The notes under the pieces were generated by a model that worked only from the letters and a program-made list of their open reading frames with translations, made no database searches and had not been told where the DNA came from. DNA of 64,000 bases from Diadophis punctatus similis (lineage: Eukaryota; Chordata; Lepidosauria; Squamata; Dipsadidae), in NCBI GenBank assembly GCA_023053685.1, contig JALIGW010000013.1, positions 12,426,001 through 12,490,000 on the forward strand. The letters are read 5' to 3'. The position numbers and the translations under genes are program-made. Within the stretch, counting starts at the first letter, position 1; each line of letters begins with the position of its first letter. Below are positions 27,101-42,100 of the stretch, piece by piece.

Positions 27101-30100
27101 TCTCTGTTTCTGACCTTTTTTGTTTGAGTTTGTTAAGGAGAGCTTTGTAAGGGAATGTTAAGTGAAGAAGACCCAAAGTGACATCTGCTCCTTTAGTTCA
27201 TTCAGTGCTTTGTAGTCATTTTCCACATAAAGATCCCTACAATCTAATCTTTTTTCTAATTACAGCCTCCTTAGTTGAGCGTTAGACCAGCTGCTGGTGG
27301 AGATGAGATGGAGCCCAAACGAATACAAAATTAAACATGGGCCTCAGGGCTTCGGTTCCCATTTGTAGATGATGAATGCTATGTATTTAAGTCATAATAT
27401 AGTGAACATTCTTAAATAAAATGAAAGATTCATGCTGTAGACTTATTACAAAAGATGCCCTTGTATTTTATGAATAGTATTTCACTTTCAAGACACAATT
27501 CTCAAATATGCGTTTTATGCACTTAAAATAGAACATTTTATCATTAGGTTTTTCTTTGGCTGTCCAATATCTCTGTTGTTAAGAATGCAAAAAATGTTGT
27601 AAAAAATAGTGTTTTCTTATTTATTTATTTTTTGCATTTCTTTCACTTATTTAGTAACAGAATTCAAAGATTCCTGACAGCTTTAAAAATCATAAAAAAA
27701 TACTTTTAAGAGCATCCATATTATTACTAATGGGGAGTTCACTGCTGCCTTTTCCAACAAAATGTCTTTCCAATGTGTTCATGAATTATTAGAATTCATT
27801 TCCTAACTGGTCACTTCCTACAATATTCTGGGAATTCTACTTTCAGTTATCCAAAAGAAGAGAAGGAGGAGAGAAACATTTATTAACATGTTAGGAAAAA
27901 CTTTATGTCCCTGCTTAATAAGTAGCAGTACCAGATCCATATGTGTGTGGGACAATGTGCAAGTGAGAAAGCTCTAATCTTCTTTTTGCATTCAAATAAC
28001 TTGCTTGAAATTTGTCTAGCTTTGGTTCCAAGACCAAGATCTAGATAGCAGCAATGAGCTGAGGCCAGATAGCTTCTCAAACTAGAGTTGGCAAGGATAA
28101 ATGAGAAAAAGTGTTTTCCCTTCTAGTATTGCTGTTATGTTTTACATACAGAGGACCTTACTTTCGGCATTTTTGTTGTGTTTTCTGTTCCTGACTCCCC
28201 CTGCTTAATGCTTTACTATGGACAAAGAATAACTATTGATTGGTAGTAGTGCTGAAGAATTTTAACAGCACTAGCAATTGGTCTTGGCCATGCAAGGTAA
28301 TAACATGCTTTTATATTTCTCTCATTAGATTTATTTCAGTCTCTGATATCACTACTACTTTAATTTTCCTGGCAATATTCTAAAATGATGATTTGTTGAT
28401 GATGTTAGCTGAAATAGATAATATATGAGATGAGAGTAATTGAATCTTATGTATATAGAGAGTATTCTTTACCTTTGAGCTACAGAGAAGAGACAGATCT
28501 TTTATGTAACACCCTTCCCTCAAAAGAACACCTCACAGGCAATTTGTTTAAATGGAGTTAAGTCACAGCCAACAAAGAGAGAGGGATGAATTAAAATCTT
28601 CATTTGGTAATACAGGAAAAATCATTTTCCTGTATTATACAGATCATTTCTTTCTCCCCCCCTTTTCTCTGAAACTAAGTTAACTGAGAGAGATTAAACT
28701 AATTATTACTGCCTTGTAACAATAGGTGAATGTGCCCTTTTTAAATTCCTTCTCAAATGTTCTTCCATCCAATTACAGGTAGTCCTCGACTTATGACCAC
28801 AATTGAGCTCAACATTTGTGTTGCTAAGTGAGACATTTGTTATGTGAGTTTTGCCCCATTTTATGACCTTTCTTGCCACAGCTGTTAAGTGAATCACTGC
28901 AGTTGTGAATTTGGCAACATGGTTGTTAAGTGAAACTGGCTTCCCCATTGACTTTGCTTGTCAGAAGGTCACAAAAGTGATCATATGACCCCAGGACACT
29001 GCAACCGTCATAAATATGAATCAGTTTCCAAGTGGGCAAATTTTGATCCCATGACCATGGGACTGTTGCAATGGTCCTAAGTGTGAAAAACTGTCATAAG
29101 TCATTTTTTTCAGTGCTGTTGTAACTTCAAACAGTCATTAAATGAACTGTTGTAAGTCAAGGACTACCTGTATTCCTTATATAGGATTGAGCTACAGTTT
29201 TTATAGCTGAGTCCCTTGTGCAAACAATGAGATCACTGTAATCAGATCCTTCTCTGTGGCTGCTCTCTGTATTATCTCACCATTGTCCCCGGTCACCATG
29301 TTAAGTTTTATCAACCCAGGGCTTTTGATAATTCCCCCAAAATTAACAATCGTAGTTCTCTCCAATACATCTCTGTTTCCATGTGTCTGCGCTTTTATAT
29401 GTGTTAAGCAAAATTTCTCTTTTTCTGCACAGGCAATCTTGAAAGCTACTAAAAATGATGATGGATATATGCAATAGTGGTGCTGATTTTTTCATTATAG
29501 GTTTATATATAAAACCATCTTTAAAAAATTGAGCATTCAGTTTCCTGTATGAAAAAAATTATCCTTATAAATATTGTGGCAGTGGTGCTGTCCATGGTAC
29601 ATCTATACTGTAGGTAGCTTAATAAATACTGTAGGTAGCTTAATAAAATTGCAAAAGAAGATATAGTTCATGTTTACATTATCAAACTACTTCATATAAT
29701 TGTACAGAAATAGCCCTGTTATTAGTATTTTTGATTTATAGGTTGACCAGTACTTAATTGATGAGTTTATCTGAGGTAATAAAACTGATTAATTGGTGTT
29801 ACATTTATCAGCACGCATGTTCAAAAGTGTAAGATTTGTATTACCGGTACTACACTGTATTTGTCTTATTGTCTCTTTAATATGATTTTCATTCCCCATG
29901 CAATATGCCTAGAGTAAGTGTAAAATGCCACACCCAGTGAAAGAAACCGAAACCAGAAAATCTGGTTTCAATACTGCTGTGTTTTACATATTGCTTACAT
30001 CAGAAAAATATACTATAATACTGGAGTTCCCTATCACTTTTATTCTCCCCCTTAAATTCATAGATTAGTCATGCCACAAACTCATGACACAGTACTTCTG

Positions 30101-33100
30101 CTTTTTAACGTTTTTAATGTAGTTTCTCTGTTTTAATAAGTGTCTATAACTCATAAGGGGAATACAACGTGACTTATCAGATTTGCTGAGCTGTGATTTC
30201 CAACATCCTTAGTCAGAGCTAAGAATTAAATTTTAATATGATGAAAATAATTACAATGCATCTTCAGTTTTTTTAAAAAAAATTTATAGGTGGTGCTAAC
30301 TTAGAATTTCATGTAAGTTTACCATCATAATAGGTGATCAATAATGGAAATGGAGTAAGCTCTATAGATATATTTTAGCAGCACAGCTTACTACTGCTAA
30401 CTGAATACACAAGGATTTATCATAAATGCCATCTACAATATCTTCATTTTTAAAATACCCTCTACGTTTAAAATACTTTAAAAATCTATTCTCTATCAAA
30501 CCAGAACACATTGACTTGCCCTTACCAGAAACCAATGTACACAGATAATAATAGTACAAGATTTAGCTATGTTGCTAAAATGCTTGGACCATAATTTGAT
30601 AATAAATATTATTTTGTGTATGTTTTTATTACTTTAATGTTTTACATTGTTGTCATTGTTTTATAACTTTAGAATTGTAAGCCACCCTAGGTCACTTGGT
30701 TGAGTTTTGTGCCTATAAAAATTGAAGGAATGGAATGAATGAGTGAGTGAGTGGGTGGGTGGGTGGGTGGGTGGGTGGATGGATGGATGGATGGATGGAT
30801 GGATGGATGGATGAACAAATGCTGAATGAAAATCATAGGATCATAGTAGAGGATAATGTAAAGCATCATAAACCACTGATTATGTGTCCCAAATTCATAG
30901 GAACAGATAAATAGAATCTAATTGTTATTAATGATTGCTACCTGTAAATAATTGGGAAAGGCAAAGGAAATATCCACCATAATTAACTCCTGAGTTATTT
31001 AATCACTTTAAAAGTGGCTAGGGATGAGGGGGAAACATTTTTTTTAGAAACTCCTACATACAAATGACTGCAGTTAAAAAAAAATTCTTTCTAGGTCTTT
31101 GTTCCAGACTTTTATTTATTTGTTTATTTATTTATTTGCTATTTTATTTTTGTCTGTTAATAGAAGCAATAGTTGGAGCATCTTTTCCAGGTATCTCTTC
31201 TAGATAGTTTTAAAAGGAACAGCTGAAATTAATAAGGCCAAATTCCTTGGAGTAAGCTTTCACTCAGATGTTAAAGTAAAATAAGTTTATATTTGTATAT
31301 TCATCTGTTTAAGCTAGTTTTATATCTGAATTATTTCTACGCATATTTCATATAAGATTTGTCATATTCTAACTTGTGGGATTTCTTCCTTCCTTTTCCT
31401 TTTCTGGTACCTTGGTTGTATTATTAATAGTTAAGGGACTTTCTGGCATCAGGAATTCATCCATAAGAGCTATACACTTATAATAAATATAACAGGTCTC
31501 TAATGAGTGTGCCCTGAAATGGCACATATGGTTGGGGTTTTTTTTGTGCATAACTACATTTCAGCTTTTTTCTTTCTTTCTTGGTTGTTGAAGGAAACTT
31601 TCAACCATGATGGTTGCAAATTTAAGGTGAAAAGAGATACTACTAGCAATTTGGGACTTTTTATATATAGACCTTTTTGGACCACATCTTTTTCAAACAC
31701 GAGCAAAATGTGCATTTAGAAGTAGTAGTAAACTGAAACACTGTGTCTTAACCTATGTGGATTTTCTGAGCTAATGCCTTGATAGAACATGATAGTTTTA
31801 TGTACATATAAATGTGCTTGAATAGCACTAGTTAAATTATCTTTTCCTTATTGCAGTTATCTTGTTGCTAATTAAAACACATTTAATGAGTGGGTGTTTT
31901 GCTTTGTAAGTACGGATGAGGAGTGAGGGACTGTTTTGTGTAAGAATAATCATTTTGCTCATGGAATTTATCTTTCAACATGTGTTCCGTGATTTTATGA
32001 CATCTCATTTTAGAACACTATTGCCAACTTCTGATTCTAATATACCTGAGCATTAGATTCCTTACAATACTGTGGCATTACTGTATGTTGTTGATAGTTA
32101 TATTTTAATATTGCTCACTTTAGTACTATACATACCTTTGATTGTATAAAAGGATTTAACCTGATATTGAGCACTGTTGTGAAATCATAAAGCACTTTAG
32201 TAAAAAAAGATGTAAATATGAACTTTTACTCAAAAGTTCTAAACTTACTCAATCCCAATTTCCATGGAATTGATTTCGGGGGTATGTTTGGTTTTAGATG
32301 AAATCATGCATCAGGATATTGTTCCCCTCTGTGCTGAAGATATTGAAGATGAATTAAGAAAAAAGTTTGCATATCTTTCAGGTAAGAATTAGAAAAATTC
32401 TACTGGACTTACTGCTAATAAGATCATCCCTTTTCCTAGTAATCATCCTATTTGCTTAATTCCTTTGATAAAATGTATTAAAATATCAAGACCAAAATAG
32501 TGGGTTGAAATCCGATCAATGAAATGTCTAAAATTATCTTTTCACAGAAATTAATACTCTTTTAGATGCTAGTTTGGGTGTGGGAATTAAAGATCATATC
32601 CCTACAAAGTGACATTCTGAAGTCCTTTTATTATATGCCATTCTTCCCAACCTGAGCATCCTATACAGTATATGAGGAATTTAACAGGAGTTAAATTTAA
32701 TTCTCAACTGTTCTGGCTAGAGAACAGGAGAGTGCTTTGAGTCCACAAGGAGCCCAAATTGCCACCTCATTTAGATGGAGAATCTTTGGAACCAGGAGTA
32801 AGATGCATATATAACCACTTTGTCTTATGAGGGTTAGAGTTGTTCTTTTCCTTATGAATCCAAGACCTCAACAGCATCACTTTATCAACCAGGGATCAAA
32901 ATATACCACTGTTAATAACAGATTAAAAGAGTTGGAAGGGACTTTGCAGGTCATCTAGTCCAACCCCCTGCCCAAGCATGGAGCCAAGCTGATGACTTTG
33001 GACCAGTCAGTCTCTCTCAGCCCTAGGAATCGGGCAATGACAAACTATTTCTGTAAAGTCTTGCCAAGAAAAATGCAGCAACTAGTCCAGGTAATCACCA

Positions 33101-36100
33101 GAAGTCAAAAAGTGATTTGAAGGTGGACACACACAATATCAGCATACTGATGATGCCTAACCCATGCTGATGGATGTTTTAGAGCAGTGATGGCGAACCT
33201 TTTTAGGTTTGCGTGCCAAAAAGGGGGGGTGCGCGCGCTAGCGCGCGCTTGCGTACCCACACCCATTCCCTCCCCCCCACGCATGCGCACAACACCCCCC
33301 CATGCTGCCCCCTGCGCATGCGCACACACCCCCACCCCCGCGCAAAGGTCTTACCGGAGCCTGGGCCGGTAAAAAATGATGAAACGGGCAAACCGGAAGT
33401 TCGGAAAAATGCACTTCCGGTTTGTCCGTTTCGTCGTTTTTTGCATTCCGGGGCTTCAGGGAGCTTCCCTGAACCCTCCGGAGTGCAAAAAACAGCTCAC
33501 CGGCAAACCGGAAGTGCGTTTTTCCGCACTTCCGGTTTGTCCGTTTTGTAGTTTTTTGCATTCCGGGGCTTCAGGGAGCTTCCCTGAACCTCCGGAGTGC
33601 AAAAAACAGCTCACCGGCAAACCAGAAGTGCGTTTTTCCGCACTTCCGGTTTGCCGGTGGGCAACGCTCGCGTGCCCTCCCCTATGGCTCCGCGTACCCC
33701 CTGTGCCATAGGTTCGCCACCACGGGTCTAGAGACATCCTGTTGAATAGGAAAGGGAAGAGCATTGAAATCTGAGGCAATTCACAAACCAGAGTTTTGAG
33801 CTTGGACCTCTTCCTTCTTTGTCAATACTGAGTGGCATTGGCCAAGAAAAAAGCAGAACTAGTGCAACACTGTGCCTCCCATTCCCAAACCCTGTAATCA
33901 GTCCAGAAGGATACCATGAAAGCTGCTGAGAGATCAAGAAGAACTGGACACTTGCATCGTCTCATACTGGTTTTGCTGGATTCCTGTGGTTATAATCCAC
34001 CTTCACTGCTCATCAGACCATAATATCCGTCTCTGTCTTTTTTCCATCTTTCTCTTGTTTGTTTACTCTGCACGCCTTTAATTATGGATATATTTATACA
34101 GTTTATTATCTAGGGTACTATGAAATTTGATGACGATGCTGTTCCTTTGTCCCTATGAAGTTTAATGTTGAAAGAAACTCCACTTGCCTTTTCTTAGGCC
34201 CAACTATGCTCACTTTGGATTCCATTTAACACCTGGTCTTATCTTCAGAAGATTTTTTTTCTTTCTTCCCTTCCCTTTTAAAGTTCTTTTTAAATTTTCA
34301 GTCAGTACTTCTTTTGTTATGTTCTTCTCTAGTGCACTTGGTGGCTCTTTTCTTTCTATTGGTTTCTCTCTCTTTGATTTCAACAGTATTTAACAGCTGA
34401 GTATTTTGACATCTGATTAAACTTCGAGCTCCAAGTCTTTCTTAAGCAGTCCTTCAGAGCCCTTTCACAAGACATCCTTCTGCTTTTAGTCTTCCTTTTT
34501 TGTAACCCCCTTCAGGAAAAATCAGAAGTATAGAAGTAGGATAAAAGCATCCAGAAAAGCTAGGGGAGGTGTTAAAGTACAACTTGTTATGGTGGCCGTT
34601 TTAATGGAATATATGTATCAACTGCACTTCTGTTTTTGGCCCCTGCTAACTAAAGCTTGTTGCATTGCTAAAATAAGTTAAAATGATCTAGTAATAAAAA
34701 GAATTTAAAAATGATAAATTTTAAAAGAAACCTATATTGAAATGAAATGCTGAAAACTGAAAACCAATTAAAATCTAAGATTTGTAAAGTTTGAACAATT
34801 TAAAAAGTCTTTACCTTACAAAGCTCAAAGATGTGCATTTTAAAGATAAAATGCTAGGGTAATGAAACATCTGCAAGGAAACAAGCAAGCTTAGTGAGCA
34901 ACAAGGACCCCTCATTTCAACCCTGAGCTACAAACATTCTCCTTTATTGATAAAATACTTTTTATCTGCTATTTTTCTACTATCCCAAACAGGAGAAAAA
35001 CATGTAGCAAGCCAGATATATGCAAACACTGATATTGGAGAGACACATATTGGCCTCCTACTTTATAATATAATATTCCACTCTTTCAGTACAGATATGC
35101 AGCCTGATCTGAATTGGAATACAGTGTTTTGAGACTATATTTTGTCAAGTATCTTGCACAAATCAAATCCATAAGCATTTCTCTTTTGAAGTGAACTTTT
35201 TGGGCAGTGAGGCAAAACTACTCTAATTTTGCAAAAAAATCAATTATAACGTGTCTTGGTCTTCATTTTGTATCTACAACACTGGTTTTGATTGTGATCC
35301 TATTGGATGGGGTTGTCACTACAAGCAATCAGTAACAGTCAATTCATCTAGTTTCATATTAGTCCTTTTAAATAACATGATAAGATTTATTTTGGGAATG
35401 AAATTCTTTTCTTTCTAGGCGGACGAGGAAGAGATGGCTGTCCTGTCATCACTTTTCCTGAATTCTCTACATTTAGTGAAATTCCAGAAAAGGAATTTCA
35501 AAGTGTTTTGACATACCTCACTAATATTCCCAGGTAAGGTTCCCAGCTACAATTGTGCAATCTATACAATCTACCGAAAAAATTTTGATTCATAGAATGC
35601 AGAGTCTTGTAACATTTTTGGTTAGGAAATATAGGGCAGAGGGAATTTTTAATGGAGGGTAGACAATTATAGAACATTTTTCAATATAAAACAGAGCAGA
35701 TTATTATTCGAAAGAAGCTGAAAGCAGGAGTTTGTTTTGTTTTGTTTTTTAATATTTTTAACCAGAGCAATAAAGAACAAAGAAATTTTTCAAAACCAAC
35801 AAAAAACAACAGAAACAAGCTAAACAAACAAACCAACAAAAAATCCTGACCAAAAAGGGATTACAAACTTTCTACACATATCGCACTTTCAAATTTTAAA
35901 CAATACTTAAATACCTCTAAATCTAAATTAAGGTATCATTATAAAATGTCATGAAATCTACACTTGAAGAAAATATATTGTCATTTTTTATTTGTCATAT
36001 CATTGTCATATCATTTTTGATTAGTAAATAAAATTTCCTTTTCAAAAACAGATAATTTAAACATTACTTGAATCCAATCATTCATACTAGAAACACTGCA

Positions 36101-39100
36101 ACTTGTTCTTTTCTCAAACTGATGTAGTGTATGAGTGATTCCTTATTTCCTTCTCCATCTCCAAATTACCTTCAATCTGCCATTAGATATCATTTACCTG
36201 GAAATAAGCTCAATAAGTTCCAAAGAGAAACAAGTTAGGAGATTATATTACCAAGGTGAGAGCAAAAATGTAGCGTGTTTCAATGCTTCTATATTTTGAG
36301 TCTGATATGTCTATTCTTAGTAATTTCATTGGGATATTTGCTCACAAGAAGTACTTTTTATTCATTGGACCTTTAATAACTAAAAAAGCAGATTTAAGCA
36401 GTTTCTAAAGATTTGGATAAATAATGTATTTACTCAGAGCTCAGGAGATGGGATCTGGTTTTCCCAGAACAAATGCCTGGGAAAAGTGTTCAATAAATGA
36501 CATGCAATTGGTGAAAGTGCCATTGTATTGCCATGATTGGTACTGAAGTACTTAGGTAATATTTTTAGCAATACTCTTAGTTGTTCAGAAAGTTGCATGC
36601 AGAGCCATATCAATGTTTAAATGACACAATTCCTGTAGCTAGTAATGTTTCTTTTAAAGTGTGTTCCATTGAGCTACTTTCTATCCATGATGTCAATTTT
36701 AGTCAGTTCAGATTGGTCATGAGAGTCACAGTCTTGATATGAATGGAAACTTTTTGTTTTAATTTTTAAATATATTTTTCATTTCCCTACATTATTTTGA
36801 AATTTTGGACTTGTTTATGAGGGATTTGGTAAGAGCATAAACTCCATATCCCTCAATTAAGTGGTGGTATTTCTCTTCCTTATCACTGAAATTCCTTTTC
36901 AGTAACATAGTTCCTTCTTCCAATAAAGGAAAGACATTGCAACTTTTTTTCATACACAATCTGCTCAGCATACACAATAATTAGACATTCAAGTCATTTT
37001 GGTTTATGCTTGCCTATCATTTCTATTGCAAATGGCTGGCAATCAGCTTTTCACATTACATGATGGGTTTGTATCTTCAAGTAGAAAACAAGAATGTGTC
37101 TCTTTCTTTGCACTCTCCAACTGCAGCACGTGCAGCTGAACAGAGCAAAAGAAGGAAATACCTTACTGCCTCTTTCCCTCTCAGTGTCTTTCAGTTGTAG
37201 GCTCTCGTGGATCTTCCTCCTTAGCTCAGTTCCTGTTTGGGAATTTCTGTTTTTGTTCACATGATCTTTTAAAGACTGGGGCTAGCAATGTCAGATTTCT
37301 TAGCTAGAACCAGGAATATAGAACCTAGAAACTTATATTTCATAAGATGAAAGTTACATTACTCTCCATATAAAATTACATATTAGCGACAAAAAACATT
37401 TAAGGAAAAAATAGTTTTTATTCTGGAGTGGACATTATTGATAGTTCTTTAAAGGATGGATTGTCACTGTACAAGGAAACACAGCCACTGAATTAAAAAG
37501 AGTTATATGTGTATAAAGAAGATTAATAAAACTCCTGGTCTTCAGGAAAAAGGGTAATGAATGTTTTGAGCAGTTGAACTTGCATGTAATGTTTGTTGAC
37601 TCTGTTTTAATGAGAATTATTATTATATCTTATTCTATCTATTAATCAACATACATAGTTGAATGGACTGGTATAACAGGGCATTCTTGCTATAAGATCT
37701 GGTGAACGAGTTCTTTTTTATTTCATCCTCCTCCTCTTTCCTCCTTCCTTTCCAACTCAGTTCACAAGATGCTGGAATTGGATTTATCCTTGTCATAGAC
37801 CGCAGGCAAGATAAATGGACCTCAGTGCGCACCTCTATAATGCGAATTGCGGTGAGTTGCTGTGCAGCTAATGCTTTTTTCCCCCTTGACAAATCTATGT
37901 GAATTGAGTAACATGTTTATCTTCCAGAATGCCTGGATCTAATTTTTTTAAAATATAGAAATGTTATAAAATTATCTGCTTCTCAAATAAATGTTGCTTA
38001 TTTGAGAAGCAGAAATAATCTGCAGTAATATAAAAGTGGCTTTAATAAAATTTGAAGTTTGTAGAAAGTGCTGCATTATATTTAGAGATTCAATGAATAT
38101 TTTTATCATATCAACCATATCAATATTGTGTTTTTGTTGATTATAAAAGTACATACAAATTACCGAACATTTACTGATATTCTGTTTGTGTTCATTGCAG
38201 AGACTTGCTTTTAATCAAATATCTGTCCATGATAAACTACTTAACACAGAATTGAAACTTAAAAACATTTTAAGATGCTTGTTTTGTTCACTAACAAAGA
38301 TTTGCATGTGCTTTTGTTTAATGTGGAATATAAAAAGAAATTGATAGAATTTATAAGCAATTCTTAAATTACCACTAAAACTGATAGTACTTTATTTATG
38401 TTTCTATAATGTAAAAACAATAAAAACAGTCTTCTAGTACTGTACCAGTCGTGTTATTTTTTTCTTTTTATATGTATTTGTGGTTAGCTTGAAGGGAGGG
38501 CTCATTAGAACTGAAAAATATTGTTGTATTAAATCAATATGCATTTATACATGGTTAGATTTGTTGTTATTTCTGGAAAATGAGAATCAAAGATAAAATT
38601 GCTGATTGTTTTATCAAGGCAACACCTTACTTTTAGGCTCTCGATGGATTAGAGATAAGCATTTTTTCCCCTTTTAAATAGCCACATCATTTATATAGTA
38701 AAATTTTTGAGTTGTTAAGTTTTCCATTTAAGTATCTCATAATTGCATACAGAAAAAATATTAAATCTAGAACTAGTAATTGTTTACTTAAAGGCAATAA
38801 TAAGGGCAGGTATTTCAGAAATTTGAAGGAGATTTAAGGAATAATGTCCAGAAAATGCTGTCCATTTTCTAAAATCAAGATTTTTATTATTTCTATGGTA
38901 CAAGAACACTGGAGTTAGTTATAAAGTTATTTTTTATTAGAATCTCACAAAGGATTTTTTTAAAGTTAATAACATTAACATTTCCAATCTAGCAATGTTT
39001 GACCTAGTTCAGGTATATTCCACATCTCCATTTTCCAACTTGAAGTAAGTGATGACCCTTTAATGGGGGAAAGAGGGGACAGATAAAAAGTTGATGGCAT

Positions 39101-42100
39101 TCTGATGCCTATTTACTGAGACACCATTCTCTCTCTTCCCTTAAGCAGTTGGGTCCATCAGCTGTCTCCTTGACATGAGCTTTGCTATAGTTTAGCCCAC
39201 AAGATAGTTGCTGTCCTGGGAGATTAGTTAATTGATTGTGGGTTGACATGCTTGCCTCCAAGTTGGTAGGGATGAACAGTTCTTATACCACAGATTAATA
39301 ACTGTTCATCCCTGTTTGAATGCAGAATAAGTTTTCCACTTTTTAATTATAACCAATGGACAATTTCCCTCATTAATTCCATTTTATGCTGTAGCAATTA
39401 GGGTGTGACCAGAATAAAGTTACCTATTAGCTCAATATCATTCTTTGTGACCCTATTTTAATCTATGCTCACAGCCATTTCAGGTACCTGGGGTAAGGAC
39501 ATCATGATTAGTACAAACCATGAAGGACCAACCCATTGTCATTTAAATCATGGTTTTGAATAATTCTTGTTGTGTGGCAATAATAGTTTGTCTGATTCAT
39601 CTGGCATAGCATGTATCATTATTTCAATCAGAAGAAGGAGAAAGGAAGTAGTATGGAAAAATGGGAGGAAAATGAACCGGTCACACATTCCTGATCTGCA
39701 GACAGTAAACATAAATGTTTTGAACAACTCTGGGCAGCTTACAGTAAGGGATTGTAGTGTTATACATTCCACCCCTAAAAGAACCTAACAAAGAGTATAA
39801 TGATGAAACTCTTTAACACATTCTTCGGCTCAGTCTTTGTAAACAGCAACAACTCATGTCCAGTATTTCCTAGTTGTACCACAAATAATTACAATGATCT
39901 AAAACATATCAATTTTACAGAAGATAATGTTGAAAAGGTGCTACACAGTCTAAAACCATCTCTATCTATTGGACCTGATGGACTATGTGCCTACTTCTTT
40001 AAAAAGCTTCCCACTGCCTTAGCAGAACATCTAAGCATAATCTTTGAAAAATCCTTCAGGACCAGCTCCTTGCCCACCCTATGATCACTAGCTGTGGTCA
40101 TCCCTATCTTCAAAAAGGGAGACCCCAGCCTAGTTGAAAATCACAGACCAATCTCTTTATGTTGCGTCACCTGTAAAGTCATGGAATCAATCATTAACCA
40201 ATCCATTACCCTCCACTTAGAGACAAACAACCTACTCTCTAACAAACAATTTGCTTTCAGAAAAAAATTATCCTGTAATCTGCAACTCATACACTCCAAA
40301 AACATATGGACTACACAACTCGATCAGGGCAAAGCAATAGATGCAATTTACATAGACTTCCGTAAAGCCTTTGATTCAGTGGTACACAACAAACTACTTC
40401 TAAAACTAAAATCTGATGGCATTTCTGGACCCCTGCATAAATGGATAACTGTGTTCCTGTCAAACAGGCAACAAGTGGTCAAAATAGTGCTCTATCAAAT
40501 CCTGTACCTGTTAACAGCTGTGTCCCCCAAGGCAGCGTTTTAGGACCAACACTTTTTATAATTTACATAAATGACCTTTGTGATCATATTAAAAGTAACT
40601 GCATTCTCATCGCTGATGATGTAAAACTATTCAACACCACCGACAATACTGCTGCCCTTCAAAAAGACCTTGACTATGTGTCAGAACGGTCAAACAAGTG
40701 ACAACTTCAAATCTCAACCAACAAATGCTCTATCTTACACATTGGCAAAAAAAATCAAAACATAAAATACAAGTTGGATGGACACGACCTTGTAGATGAC
40801 CCTCACTCTGTTAAGGACCTTGGAGTACTAATCTATAATGATCTAAGTGCCAGAGCCCACTGTAACAACATTGCCAAAAAGGCATTAAGAGTTGTAAACC
40901 TAATCTTCCGTAGCTTCTTCTCTGGTAATATTATACTTCTAACTAGAGCATACAAAACATTTGCTAGACCAATTCTCGAATACAGCTCATCTGTCTGGAA
41001 CCCGCACTACATATCGGACATAAATACAATTGAGAGAGAGTCCAGAGATATTTCACGAGAAGAGTTCTCCACTCCTCTGCTCACAACAGAATTACCTTAT
41101 GCAACCAGGCTGGAAATTTTGGGCTTAGACAACTTAGAACTACGCCGCCTTCGGTCTGACCTAAGCATAGTATACAAAATTATCTGCTACAGCGTCCTAC
41201 CTGTCAATTACTACTTCAGCTTCAACCGCAACAATAGATAAGTACTGTCTTTAAAGTATGAGACAAATATAGAAAAGGAAACAGTCCAGATCTAATGCCT
41301 CTGGCCTTGTTTTTAAATGTCCATTATTTGATACAGATTTTTTCCCAAGGTGAAAAACCTTACTCTATTTGGATTATCACTTTATAAACAAGCTTGTACC
41401 ACATCTAAAGTTTTTAAAATTTTTTAAATAGATGTTTTAAATTTTTGTATTCTCCAGCCTTATGCCCCTTATTATATTCCAAAATAAAAAAAAATATTTG
41501 TCAACTAGGAGGCACTCTTGAAAAAAGGCAAAGATAGGGAAGTTGGAGTTAATTTTAATAGCAATGCCACCTAATCAGGTAGACTTGCTTCTGAATAGTT
41601 CCTGTGACTAAATATTTCTATTTCATTGTAATCTAACACTGCGTGTGTTTATGTCCTTTATGTCCGCTACAATGCTGTGTCTGAAAGATGTTTAGTTCCG
41701 CACCTATTTCAGGAATGTATTTCCTAGCAGGATAGGAGAATTGTCTCCATTTTTTACTTTCACATTCTTTTTCAGTACAGATGATTCTGTAGAGCTGGTG
41801 TGTTCCAGGGCCCCACACCCAGTTTTAAGTTGGCATTTGTGAACTCGATTATTTGTTTGTCTTTTGGTTTTTTTAGACTCATGAGAGTTGGGAACTATTT
41901 TTAAAAACTGGTTTTGAGCTATCGGTCAAAGTTAAGTAAAGATAAGCTATTGTTCATTGGCTTCTAAAGCTTTAGGGAGGAACAGATTGGCTATGGTGAG
42001 GTAACAACTTGAGGAAACATAGCTTGATCATCCCTGAATGAGCTAGCTGTGAAGAAAATAGAATCAATATCCTTCCAGGTGGCAAAGTTTATTCATTTCA

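Noticed and set aside
30687..30869. [12 protein letters not shown] repeat peptide
   Set aside because: It is the reverse reading of the tetranucleotide microsatellite.
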